Shown here piece by piece: positions 30,618 through 37,785 of a stretch of 64,000 nucleotides of DNA. Source of the DNA: Pseudomonas maumuensis (GTDB lineage Bacteria > Pseudomonadota > Gammaproteobacteria > Pseudomonadales > Pseudomonadaceae); NCBI RefSeq assembly GCF_019139675.1, contig NZ_CP077077.1, forward strand, positions 1,922,001 through 1,986,000, in the 5' to 3' direction. Below the pieces are notes generated by a model, which ran no database searches, was not told the origin of the DNA, and worked only from the letters and a program-made list of their open reading frames with translations. A program made the translations under genes and the position numbers. The stretch's first letter is position 1. Each line of letters begins with the position of its first letter.

Positions 30618-31652
30618 TCAGCGCTTGTTTGCCAGTTCTCTGCGAACAATCTCCGCGCCCGCACTCAACGCATTGAGCTTGCCTCTTGCCACCTGGCGCG
30701 GCAGGGGCGCCATCCCGCAGTTGGTGCAAGGGTAGAGCTTGTCGGCGTCGACGAACTGCAGGGCCTTGCGCAGGGTATCGGCCACTTCCTCGGGTGTTTC
30801 GATGGCGTGGTTGGCGACATCGATGGCGCCAACCATCACTTTCTTGCCACGGATAAGTTCGATCAGCTCCATCGGCACGTGGGAGTTGTGGCACTCCAGC
30901 GAGACGATGTCGATGTTGGATTTCTGCAGCTTGGGGAAGGCTTCTTCGTATTGCCGCCATTCCGAGCCCAGGGTCTTTTTCCAGTCGGTGTTGGCCTTGA
31001 TGCCGTAGCCGTAGCAAATATGCACGGCGGTTTCGCACTTGAGCCCTTCGATGGCGCGCTCCAAGGTGGCCACACCCCAGTCATTGACCTCGTCGAAGAA
31101 TACGTTGAAGGCGGGTTCGTCGAACTGGATGATGTCGACACCCGCCGCTTCGAGTTCACGGGCCTCCTGGTTGAGTATCTTGGCGAACTCCCAGGCCAGT
31201 TTTTCGCGGCTTTTGTAGTGGGCGTCATACAGTGTGTCGATCATCGTCATGGGGCCTGGCAGCGCCCACTTGATGGGTTGCGAGGTTTGTTGACGCAAGA
31301 ACTTGGCGTCGTCGACGAAGACAGGCTTGCGGCGAGCAACAGCGCCTGAAACCGTCGGCACGCTCGCATCGTAGCGATCACGGATTCTGACGGTCTCGCG
31401 CTTCTCGAAATCGACACCGTCGAGGTGTTCGATAAAGGTCGTGACGAAATGCTGACGAGTCTGTTCGCCATCGCTGACGATATCGATACCGGCGTGCTGT
31501 TGCTCTTGCAAGGACAAGCGCAGCGCGTCTTGCTTGCCCTCGATCAGTTCATCACCCTCCAACTTCCATGGCGACCAGAGTTTCTCAGGCTCGGCAAGCC
31601 AGGCGGGTTTGGGCAGGCTGCCCGCAGTGGAAGTGGGTAACAGCTTTTTCAT
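30618..31652 (-). CDS. mesD: MesD-type core methionine synthase (folate-independent)
   Basis: At 344 residues this is only the catalytic C-terminal half of a cobalamin-independent methionine synthase, without the folate-binding N-terminal half of MetE. The zinc ligands are visible: His211 and Cys213 (VHICYGYG), Glu253 (LECHNSHVPM) and Cys312 (CTNCGM). It begins MKKLLPTSTAGSLPKPAW, the homocysteine-binding start of the fold. Linkage to a DUF1852 gene identifies the MesD family (Price and colleagues), which makes methionine from homocysteine in aerobic bacteria without methyl-folate or cobalamin, and needs DUF1852 and oxygen. The methyl donor is unknown. It lies 26 bases after mesX and upstream of a flavin reductase gene. 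Confidence 0.9.
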   Translation of the reverse strand: MKKLLPTSTAGSLPKPAWLAEPEKLWSPWKLEGDELIEGKQDALRLSLQEQQHAGIDIVSDGEQTRQHFVTTFIEHLDGVDFEKRETVRIRDRYDASVPTVSGAVARRKPVFVDDAKFLRQQTSQPIKWALPGPMTMIDTLYDAHYKSREKLAWEFAKILNQEARELEAAGVDIIQFDEPAFNVFFDEVNDWGVATLERAIEGLKCETAVHICYGYGIKANTDWKKTLGSEWRQYEEAFPKLQKSNIDIVSLECHNSHVPMELIELIRGKKVMVGAIDVANHAIETPEEVADTLRKALQFVDADKLYPCTNCGMAPLPRQVARGKLNALSAGAEIVRRELANKR

Positions 31653-31678
31653 ACTGGAAAACCTTGTGTCTGGTTGAG

Positions 31679-32662
31679 TCAAAGCGCGCAACGGGCAGAC
31701 CACTGCTCGAGAACCGCCTGGTAGGGCTTGATGAAATGCTCTTGCGCGAACTTCCCCTGTTCCACAGCCAGGCGGCTGCGCTCTTCGCGGTCGTAAACGA
31801 TGCGCGTCAGCGAGTAGTCTTGGTGCTGCAGGCTGGGCTGGTAGGTTTTGCCGGCGGCGGAGTTCGCGTTGTAGATTTCAGGCCGGTAGATTTTCTGGAA
31901 GGTGTCCATCGTGCTGATGGTGCTGATCAGTTCCAGGTTGCTGTAGTCGCCCAGCAGATCGCCGGCAAAATAGAACGCCAGCGGCGCGGAACTGTTGGGC
32001 GGCATGAAGTAGCGCACCTTCAAACCCATCTTCTTGAAGTACTCATCGGTCAGCGAGTATTCCGCCTGTAGGTATTCCACGCCCAGGACCGGGTGCTGAT
32101 TTTCAGTGCGGTGATAAACCTTGCTGCTCGAAACGCTCAGGCAGATGACAGGGGGCTTGCTGAAATTCTCCTTGTAGGCGCTCGAATTCACGAAGCACTT
32201 GAACAGCTTTCCGTGCAGGTCTCCGAAATCATCCGGTGTGCTGAAAGTTTGTCGATCCTTGTTGTGCCCCAGTAACAGCACGCTGAAATCGTAATCGCGC
32301 ACATACGACGAAAAATTATTGCCGACCATGCCGTCGATACGCTCGTTGGTTTCCCGATCGACCACCGTCGTTTTCAATATTTCAATCAAGGGTAGTGCAG
32401 GGGTAGTGCCTGAGAGGCCGATATCCATTTCCACTGAAATGATGTCGAGCTCGACCGTGTAGCGGTCGCCTCTGGGATTGTCCCAGTGCGCCAGGGCATT
32501 GAAGCGGTTGTCGATCATTCTCAAGGTATTGCGCAGATTTTCCTGGCGACTGCTGCCCCTCGCCAAGTTGGCAAAGTTGGTGGTGGTGCGCGTCTTGTCC
32601 GAAGGCTGATAGTGCTCATCGAAGCAAATACGTTTGAGGGTGAATGCAATCTCGTTGTTCAT
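31679..32662 (-). CDS. mesX: MesX (DUF1852), partner of MesD
   Basis: A 327-residue cytosolic protein of the DUF1852 family. It begins MNNEIAFTLKRICFDEHYQPS and contains TTNFANLARGSSRQENLRNTLRMIDNRFNALAHWDNP and DRYTVELDIISVEMDI, which I recognise as this family. By published genetics DUF1852 is required for MesD-type methionine synthesis and its biochemical role is unknown. No cofactor motif is evident to me, though conserved His and Asp residues (HWDNP, HRTENQHPVLG) could bind metal. First gene of the mesX-mesD-flavin reductase operon, transcribed away from a metR-like gene. Confidence 0.9.
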   Translation of the reverse strand: MNNEIAFTLKRICFDEHYQPSDKTRTTTNFANLARGSSRQENLRNTLRMIDNRFNALAHWDNPRGDRYTVELDIISVEMDIGLSGTTPALPLIEILKTTVVDRETNERIDGMVGNNFSSYVRDYDFSVLLLGHNKDRQTFSTPDDFGDLHGKLFKCFVNSSAYKENFSKPPVICLSVSSSKVYHRTENQHPVLGVEYLQAEYSLTDEYFKKMGLKVRYFMPPNSSAPLAFYFAGDLLGDYSNLELISTISTMDTFQKIYRPEIYNANSAAGKTYQPSLQHQDYSLTRIVYDREERSRLAVEQGKFAQEHFIKPYQAVLEQWSARCAL

Positions 32663-32804
32663 GGTGATCGTGTGCCCTGGTGTCTGAGGCGAGGCAAGAA
32701 AAAGTTCGGGTTGCTCGGTGATGGGAGCCGTCAGGCGATCGGCGATCTTTCGTCTAAACCCAAGCGGGAAAAATCGAGAGGGGCCTGTGCCAAGCTGCGC
32801 TGTG

Positions 32805-32865
32805 TCATTCGCGCAAATTCAATGAGGGGATTGTCAAAGATCAGGCTGTCATGAGACAAACTCAT
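32805..32865. promoter_or_regulatory. Candidate MetR sites and promoter in the mesX-metR gap
   Basis: Two dyads lie in the divergent gap. ATGAG-ACAAA-CTCAT (32851-32865) has the TGA-N7-TCA geometry of the E. coli MetR site TGAA-N5-TTCA. TCATT-N11-AATGA (32805-32825) is a T-N11-A LysR box. On the minus strand a perfect -35 TTGACA (32837-32832) lies between them, with no good -10, as expected of an activated mesX promoter. The first dyad would sit just upstream of the -35. Confidence 0.5.
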
Positions 32866-32894
32866 TTTTTTTGCAAACAAATGTAGTTTTTCTC

Positions 32895-33824
32895 ATGATC
32901 GATCTGAGACATCTGCGCACCATTCATGCCTTGCGCGAAACGGACAGCCTTTACGAAGCCGCCGAACGCCTGCACCTGACGCAGTCGGCGCTGTCCCACC
33001 AGTTTCGGGAGCTGGAGGAGCGCATCGGTATGCCGCTGTTCATACGCAAATCCAAGCCGGTACGCTTCACCAGCGCCGGCCTCAAGCTGCTGGAGTTGGC
33101 CGGGCAGGTACTGCCGCAGATTCGCGCCACGGAGCGTGACCTGGGCAAACTGGCTGGGGGGACGGCCGGGCGGCTGCACATCGCGATCGAGTGCCACAGT
33201 TGCTACCAATGGCTGATGCCGTCGGTGGACGAATTCCGCAGTGCCTGGCCGGAGGTTGAACTGGACCTGGCATCGGGATTCTCGTTCGCCCCGCTGCCGG
33301 CGTTGGAGCGGGGCGATCTGGATCTGGTGGTTACGTCCGACCCGGTGAAACTGCCGGGGATCACCTACGTGCCACTGTTCGGCTATGAAGCACTGCTGGC
33401 CATCGATAATCATCACGCCTTGCGTGCAAAGCCGTACCTCGAACCCGGCGACATTGCCAGCCAAACGCTGATCACTTACCCGATCGAGCGCAACCGGCTG
33501 GACATTTTCACCCGCTTCCTCGACCCGGCCGACATCGAACCGGCGCAAGTACGCACCTCGGAGCTGACGATCATGATGATGCAACTGGTGGCCAGCGGCC
33601 GCGGTGTGTGCTGCCTGCCGAACTGGGCCGTGCATGAGTACAGCTCGCGCGGTTACGTGACCACCAAGCGACTGGGAGAGAAAGGGCTGCAGGCAAAACT
33701 TTACGCGGCGGTCCGCAGCGACATGCTCGAAGTGCCTTATGTAAGCGACTTCCTGCTCACGGCAAAGGATATGTCCTTCGCGACGCTGGAAGGCGTCAAT
33801 GCTGTTTCCGGGATCGCCGTTTGA
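32895..33824 (+). CDS. metR: MetR-like LysR-type regulator
   Basis: A 309-residue LysR regulator. The N-terminal winged helix is MIDLRHLRTIHALRETDSLYEAAERLHLTQSALSHQFRELEERIG, very close in pattern to MetR, and the effector domain contains RLHIAIECHSCYQWLMPSVDEFR, also MetR-like (homocysteine is the co-effector in enterobacteria). I start it at the ATG at 32895, where homology begins; a TTG at 32871 is in frame. Divergent from mesX with two dyads between, so it likely activates the mesX-mesD operon when homocysteine accumulates. Possible paralogues elsewhere cannot be excluded. Confidence 0.87.
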   Translation: MIDLRHLRTIHALRETDSLYEAAERLHLTQSALSHQFRELEERIGMPLFIRKSKPVRFTSAGLKLLELAGQVLPQIRATERDLGKLAGGTAGRLHIAIECHSCYQWLMPSVDEFRSAWPEVELDLASGFSFAPLPALERGDLDLVVTSDPVKLPGITYVPLFGYEALLAIDNHHALRAKPYLEPGDIASQTLITYPIERNRLDIFTRFLDPADIEPAQVRTSELTIMMMQLVASGRGVCCLPNWAVHEYSSRGYVTTKRLGEKGLQAKLYAAVRSDMLEVPYVSDFLLTAKDMSFATLEGVNAVSGIAV

Positions 33825-34062
33825 CAGCCAGCCCAGCTATCGCAGCGCATTACCTGGCAATCGAGGCGCACGGATCAGCGGGTCATCATCGAGTCGGCAA
33901 GGATCGCGCGAAACACGCTGTATATCCCCGAAAGCGCTGGTTACACATCCAGGCCACACCCTTGCGTGCCCACGACCATAGTTCATGCCCAGGCTTCATC
34001 GGTGCGCGACAGCGCCATTGGTCGGCTGAGGCGTAGCGCAAGCTGGATTCGCTCAGAAAATG

Positions 34063-34078
34063 TACGATGATTTTCGTA
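34063..34078. promoter_or_regulatory. Candidate operator upstream of the toxin gene
   Basis: TACGA-TGATTT-TCGTA forms a small inverted repeat 17 bases before the toxin ATG, where an autoregulated toxin-antitoxin operon would have its operator. It is short and may be chance. Confidence 0.3.
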
Positions 34079-34094
34079 ATGCCAGGGAGGGGTC

Positions 34095-34385
34095 ATGCCA
34101 AAAGGCTTCAAGGCAGCCAAGAGCGCGGTGATTGCCGCGCTCGAATCCGGGAGGTACCTGCATGCAGCGCGGGGCGATATCGAGGTAAAGAACCTGTTGG
34201 CACTTGGCGCGGTCAGTGCGGGCGATGTCATCGAGGTCATCCGTGCTTGCAATGGCACTCACTACAGCTGCAGCCCCCACCATGCGGTGCCAGCCATCGA
34301 AGTCCATGTGCTCAGGCGCTCCGGCTGGTACATCAAGTTCTATTTCATCGAGCCGCACACGTGGTTCATCAGTGTTCACCAATGA
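34095..34385 (+). CDS. MqsR-like toxin (putative mRNA interferase)
   Basis: This 96-residue basic protein follows the layout of MqsR, a RelE-fold mRNA interferase: an opening helix (SAVIAALESGRYLHAAR), a middle helix (LLALGAVSAGDVIEVIRACNG), then strands ending EVHVLRRSGWYIKFYFIEPHTWFISVHQ, which parallels the MqsR C-terminal TGQVYLKITVI..VLIVSFKEK. Identity is low, so the assignment is by pattern. GGAGGGG precedes the ATG. Its last bases overlap the next gene (ATGA), which encodes a zinc-ribbon protein like the MqsA antitoxin. Toxin-first order is also that of mqsRA. Other small basic toxins remain possible. Confidence 0.6.
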   Translation: MPKGFKAAKSAVIAALESGRYLHAARGDIEVKNLLALGAVSAGDVIEVIRACNGTHYSCSPHHAVPAIEVHVLRRSGWYIKFYFIEPHTWFISVHQ

Positions 34386-35029
34386 GTAACCCAAGCATGA
34401 ATATCCTGTTCGAGGGCGACACCGGCCAGGCCCTGTGCGAGCGCTGCCAGGCGTTGGTCGCCATGCATTACACCCGGCGCGACGTGCCTTTCAGCGATGG
34501 CCTCGGCGTGGCGCGGGACATTCTGGTGGGCGTGTGCGATGGCTGCGATACGGTGGTGGCCATTCCGCCGCAGTCCACTCCGGCAATCCGCGAGGCGCGC
34601 AAGCAGCAGCTCAAGTCCATCGAGGCGCGGCTGCCGGCGGTGTATCTCGATGTGCTCGACTCGGCGATGCAAGCGGTCAGCAGCGAGGCGGGGGCACACC
34701 TGCGCAAGCTGTTCCTCGCCCATTATTTCCATTGGCTGGTGCAGGCCCGCCAGGGGGCGGGTCTGCAACCTGGCCATGAGGCCTTCGTCCAGGCACTCGA
34801 CGCGCAGCGGCGTCAGAGGGGGTTGCCGGCGTCCGGGGCCACGCGGCGGCTGTCGATGAAGGTCAACCCGCACATGGCCGAGGATTTCCTGACGCTGCAG
34901 GGGCAAACCCGGATGAGTCAGACTGAGCTGCTCAAGGCGGTGATCGCAAGGATCCAGGAGGATGTGCTCGAGGCGCGTGATCCGCAGGTGATCGAGGCGC
35001 TGCAGCGGCTGACGCGGGTGGCGGGGTAG
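34382..35029 (+). CDS. MqsA/YgiT-like zinc-ribbon protein with C-terminal ribbon-helix-helix (putative antitoxin)
   Basis: This 215-residue protein has an N-terminal zinc ribbon: Cys19-x2-Cys22 (CERC) and Cys52-x2-Cys55 (CDGC), the arrangement in MqsA/YgiT antitoxins, followed by a helical middle of about 70 residues. The C-terminal segment RRLSMKVNPHMAEDFLTLQG then QTRMSQTELLKAVIARI reads as a ribbon-helix-helix DNA-binding domain (strand, helix, helix), where E. coli MqsA has an HTH_3 domain instead. It is translationally coupled to the toxin-like gene by ATGA. As antitoxin it would bind the toxin through the zinc ribbon and repress the operon through the C-terminus. Architecture is seen; function is inferred. 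Confidence 0.6.
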   Translation: MSNPSMNILFEGDTGQALCERCQALVAMHYTRRDVPFSDGLGVARDILVGVCDGCDTVVAIPPQSTPAIREARKQQLKSIEARLPAVYLDVLDSAMQAVSSEAGAHLRKLFLAHYFHWLVQARQGAGLQPGHEAFVQALDAQRRQRGLPASGATRRLSMKVNPHMAEDFLTLQGQTRMSQTELLKAVIARIQEDVLEARDPQVIEALQRLTRVAG

Positions 35030-35060
35030 GTTGGGGCGGGAGCACCGTGCGGGCATCGCC

Positions 35061-35118
35061 CCTCACATGTGAGGCTTGCACAGCTCCTGATCCAGGCGTA
35101 ACGTGCCTCACATGTGAG
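35061..35118 (+). promoter_or_regulatory. Promoter of the yjf-type cluster bracketed by two identical palindromes
   Basis: CCTCACATGTGAGG (35061-35074) and CTCACATGTGAG (35107-35118) are perfect palindromes with the same core. Between them lies a good sigma-70 promoter: TTGCAC (35076-35081), 17 bases, TAACGT (35099-35104). The first palindrome abuts the -35 and the second covers the expected start site (about 35111). Centres are 45 bases apart. This is the layout of a repressor that loops or blocks from both sides. The ATG of the first gene follows at 35137. Confidence 0.75.
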
Positions 35119-35136
35119 ACAAGGACACCCCCTTCG

Positions 35137-35751
35137 ATGGCAGGCAAGAAAAGCTCCACTGACTACATGCGTGACATGCGCGCCCGGCTCAAGGCCGCGG
35201 GCCTGGTCAAGCGTGAGCTGTGGATCCTGCCCGAGCACGCCGCCGCCCTGCGCGGCATCGAGAAGGCTTTACGTCAGCCCTTCGCGGGCAAACAGGTCAG
35301 AACGGAGGATTTCATGACCGAGCACACCCACTGGACGATCGAAACGCTGCACAGCGCCCTGCAAGACTTGGACGAGGTGTGCGGCGGAGCGATCGGCCTG
35401 TCCCTGCAACAGGGCGCCGAGCCCAGCCTCAAGCTGGTGATGAACGAACTGGACGGCCTGCCGCTGTACATCGCTGTGGCCGGTGAGCAGATTTTGGTCG
35501 ACACGCTGCTGGTGGAAGCCAGCCAGGTGAAAGACCGCGCTGCATTCAACGATGCGGTGCTGCGCACTCGCGACGTGTTCCCGCTGTCGTCCATCGGCCT
35601 GCACACGCTGCCCTCGGGCGAGTCGGTGTACACCATGTTCGGCGCCCTGAGCGCGGCCTCGTCGCTGGACAACATCGTCCAGGAGATCCACACCCTGGCC
35701 GACAACGTCATCACCGCCGCCGAAGATTTCGAAGACTACTTCACCCACTGA
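35137..35751 (+). CDS. DUF2170 (YjfI-like) protein with N-terminal DNA-binding-like extension
   Basis: The 204-residue protein has two parts. Residues 1-60 (KKSSTDYMRDMRARLKAAGL then VKRELWILPEHAAALRGIE) resemble the small ribbon-helix-helix domains of MazE-like DUF3018 antitoxins. Residues 60-204 match DUF2170 (YjfI): EHTHWTIETLHSALQDLDEVCGG, LSLQQGAEPSLKLVMNELDGLPLYIAV, FPLSSIGLHTLPSGESVYTMFGALS and an acidic end AAEDFEDYFTH. The E. coli YjfI I recall is about 133 residues, so the N-terminal part is extra. It heads the cluster, so it may bind the two palindromes upstream and regulate its own operon, which is inference. Confidence 0.78.
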   Translation: MAGKKSSTDYMRDMRARLKAAGLVKRELWILPEHAAALRGIEKALRQPFAGKQVRTEDFMTEHTHWTIETLHSALQDLDEVCGGAIGLSLQQGAEPSLKLVMNELDGLPLYIAVAGEQILVDTLLVEASQVKDRAAFNDAVLRTRDVFPLSSIGLHTLPSGESVYTMFGALSAASSLDNIVQEIHTLADNVITAAEDFEDYFTH

Positions 35752-35767
35752 TTCCGGAGATTGCACC

Positions 35768-36469
35768 ATGAGTTTGTTGAGAAAGATCGTCACCGCCCTG
35801 CGTGGCGGCGCTTCGGAAGTCGGTGAGGCGATCGTCGACTCCCAGGCCCTGCGCATCCTCGACCAGGAGATCCGCGACGCGGACAACAACCTGATCGATG
35901 CGCGCAACCAGCTGGTCAAGATCATGGCCAAGCACAAGACCGCGCAACAGCGCATCACCGAGTTCGACAAGACCATCGGCGACTGGGAGCAGAAAGCCAT
36001 CGCCGCGCTGGACAAGGGCGAGGAGGGCCTGGCCCACGAATGCGCGGCGCGCATCGCCGACCTGACCAACCAGCGTGACAGCGAGCAGGCGCTGGCCGAT
36101 CAGTTCGGTGCGTCGGTGACGACCCTGACCGCCACCGTGAGCAAGACCGAGGCGCAGATCAAGGGCCTCAAGCAGCAGGTCGATCTGGTGAAGGCCCGCG
36201 AGAGCGTGCAGCGTGCCCAGGTCAGTGCGGCGTCGGCCACCGGCGGCGCCAATGGCAGCCTGGAAACGGCGGTCGGCTCGCTGGACCGTATCAAGAAGCG
36301 TCAGACCGAGCGTGCCGCCGAGCTGGAAGCGGCGGCGGAGCTGGCGGGCAAGGCTGACGGCAGCGATCTGGAAGCACGCCTGAAGTCGGCCGGGATCGGC
36401 GCCAGCAACAGTGGTGCCGACGATGTGCTGGCACGCTTGAAGGCCAAGGCGGCCAAGCCGGCGGAGTGA
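35768..36469 (+). CDS. PspA/IM30 family protein (YjfJ-like)
   Basis: A 233-residue protein made almost entirely of long helices with heptads, as in PspA/IM30, which form rings and helical rods on membranes and stabilise them under stress. It begins MSLLRKIVTALRGGASEVGEAIVDSQALRILDQEIRDADNNL, where the first amphipathic helix would touch lipid. Coiled coil runs through about 25-190, and a Ser/Gly linker leads to a C-terminal helix GADDVLARLKAKAA. It follows the DUF2170 gene by 16 bases with GGAG as ribosome site. In E. coli the cognate gene yjfJ lies in the yjfI-C cluster. Confidence 0.88.
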   Translation: MSLLRKIVTALRGGASEVGEAIVDSQALRILDQEIRDADNNLIDARNQLVKIMAKHKTAQQRITEFDKTIGDWEQKAIAALDKGEEGLAHECAARIADLTNQRDSEQALADQFGASVTTLTATVSKTEAQIKGLKQQVDLVKARESVQRAQVSAASATGGANGSLETAVGSLDRIKKRQTERAAELEAAAELAGKADGSDLEARLKSAGIGASNSGADDVLARLKAKAAKPAE

Positions 36470-36665
36470 TCTGCCCGGCTGGCGCAAATCCCTGCTGCAG
36501 AACCGTTGGCGGGGCACACGAAAAGCAGTATCGTGTCGCCCCCGCCAAAGGACTGCCGCGACCCAAGGGATTTTCAATGTCGCCTTCTCCCCACAGGCCC
36601 AGCCTGTTCGCTACAGCTCCAGTATTGGCTCCTGTTCCGTCACCCTCTCACCCAGGAGATGCCCC
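36470..36665 (+). other. Noncoding gap inside the yjf-type cluster
   Basis: About 196 bases between the PspA and DUF2491 genes. An ATG at 36577 opens 33 codons rich in Ser/Pro, but it lacks a ribosome site and coding character. No terminator or promoter is clear. AGGAG just before 36666 sets the next start. Confidence 0.4.
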
Positions 36666-37322
36666 GTGGGTTGGTTGAAACGCTTCATGGGCTTCGAAGC
36701 CCCCAAACCTGCCTCCGGCAGCCAGGCCCAAGGCAACCTGCCATTCGGCCTGGGCAGCGGGCGCATGCTCAAGCTCGATCGCTCGCTCAAACTGCTGCTC
36801 GACGGGCATTCCGAGCTGGAGGTCCCCGAGCAGGAAGTGGTCTGGGCGGTCGGTGAAGTCGACCTCGGCCAGTCGGTGCGCCTGGCGCGCTTCTATATGG
36901 AAGACGAGGACTACTGGCTGCAGGTGGTGATGAACGGCGCGTCGGCTGACGATGTGCGTGACATCATCCTGTTCGGTTACTACAGCGTGGTGCCGGTCAC
37001 CAGCGACGCGGAGCTCAAGCGCCTGGTCGGCTCCGAGTCGAACATCGGCCTGCCGTACTACGAGCACGAAGGCTACGAGTTCGTTCGCCAATGGGGCAGC
37101 GAAGAGGGGCAGACCGAGCTCACGCCGATCAGCGAGTGGGTCACCAGCCCCGAGACCAGCTACCGCATCCAGCACCTGTCGATGCTGTATGCCCGCGAAA
37201 CCGGCCTGACCGATCGCCGCGAATTCCTCCTGCTGTCGGTGGAGGAAGACGAGGACGGCAATGTCAGCCTGACCACTTCGGTGGGTGTCACCCTGCAATC
37301 AACGGACTTCAACGTCATCTGA
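36666..37322 (+). CDS. DUF2491 (YjfK-like) protein
   Basis: A 218-residue acidic cytosolic protein of the DUF2491 family. It starts at a GTG (GWLKRFMGFEAPKPASGSQ) with AGGAG upstream; other characteristic parts are LPFGLGSGRMLKLDRSL, YMEDEDYWLQVVMNG and IGLPYYEHEGYEFVRQWG. It has no membrane segment and no known activity. Position third in the cluster matches yjfK in E. coli between the PspA-like and DUF350 genes. By context it may link the PspA scaffold to the DUF350 membrane protein. Confidence 0.85.
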   Translation: MGWLKRFMGFEAPKPASGSQAQGNLPFGLGSGRMLKLDRSLKLLLDGHSELEVPEQEVVWAVGEVDLGQSVRLARFYMEDEDYWLQVVMNGASADDVRDIILFGYYSVVPVTSDAELKRLVGSESNIGLPYYEHEGYEFVRQWGSEEGQTELTPISEWVTSPETSYRIQHLSMLYARETGLTDRREFLLLSVEEDEDGNVSLTTSVGVTLQSTDFNVI

Positions 37323-37334
37323 CAAGGATTCACC

Positions 37335-37760
37335 ATGCTCGACGCACTTCGCATGTCGCTCAACGCCCAGGCGGTGATCGGCTTCATTCTCTACATCAGC
37401 GTGGCGCTGGTGCTGTTCTGGCTGTTCCAGTTCATCTACACGCACCTCACCCCGCACCGCGAATTCGCCCTGATCCGCGACAACAACAGCGCCGCCGCCA
37501 TCGCCCTGGGCGGCGCGCTGATCGGCTTCTCGCTGCCGGCCAGCAACATCATCGCCTACAGCGTCAGCCTGCTCGACTTCGTGGTCTGGGTGGTGATCGC
37601 CGCCGTGGTGCAACTGCTCGCCTTCGCCATCACAAGCCTGGTGCTTAAGGGCTTGGCCAGCCGCATCGCCAAGGGCGAGATGGCCGCCGCGATCTACGCC
37701 GCCGCCGTGGCGATCAGCGTGGGCTTCCTCAACTCGGCCTGCATGACCCCGTCGGTCTGA
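37335..37760 (+). CDS. DUF350 (YjfL-like) membrane protein
   Basis: A 141-residue integral membrane protein with four hydrophobic segments (about 16-38, 52-75, 80-105 and 115-137). LIRDNNSAAAIALGGALIGFSLPASNIIAYS in the middle is characteristic of DUF350. Such proteins are small inner-membrane proteins with no proven activity; in several bacteria they occur with PspA-like or potassium channel genes. It starts 12 bases after DUF2491 with AAGGA as ribosome site. Confidence 0.87.
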   Translation: MLDALRMSLNAQAVIGFILYISVALVLFWLFQFIYTHLTPHREFALIRDNNSAAAIALGGALIGFSLPASNIIAYSVSLLDFVVWVVIAAVVQLLAFAITSLVLKGLASRIAKGEMAAAIYAAAVAISVGFLNSACMTPSV

Positions 37761-37785
37761 GCCGTTTGCGCGCAAGGAGCCATAC

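Noticed and set aside
36577..36678. Possible 33-codon gene between the PspA and DUF2491 genes
   Set aside because: No ribosome site, Ser/Pro-biased translation, and it runs into the DUF2491 start out of frame.
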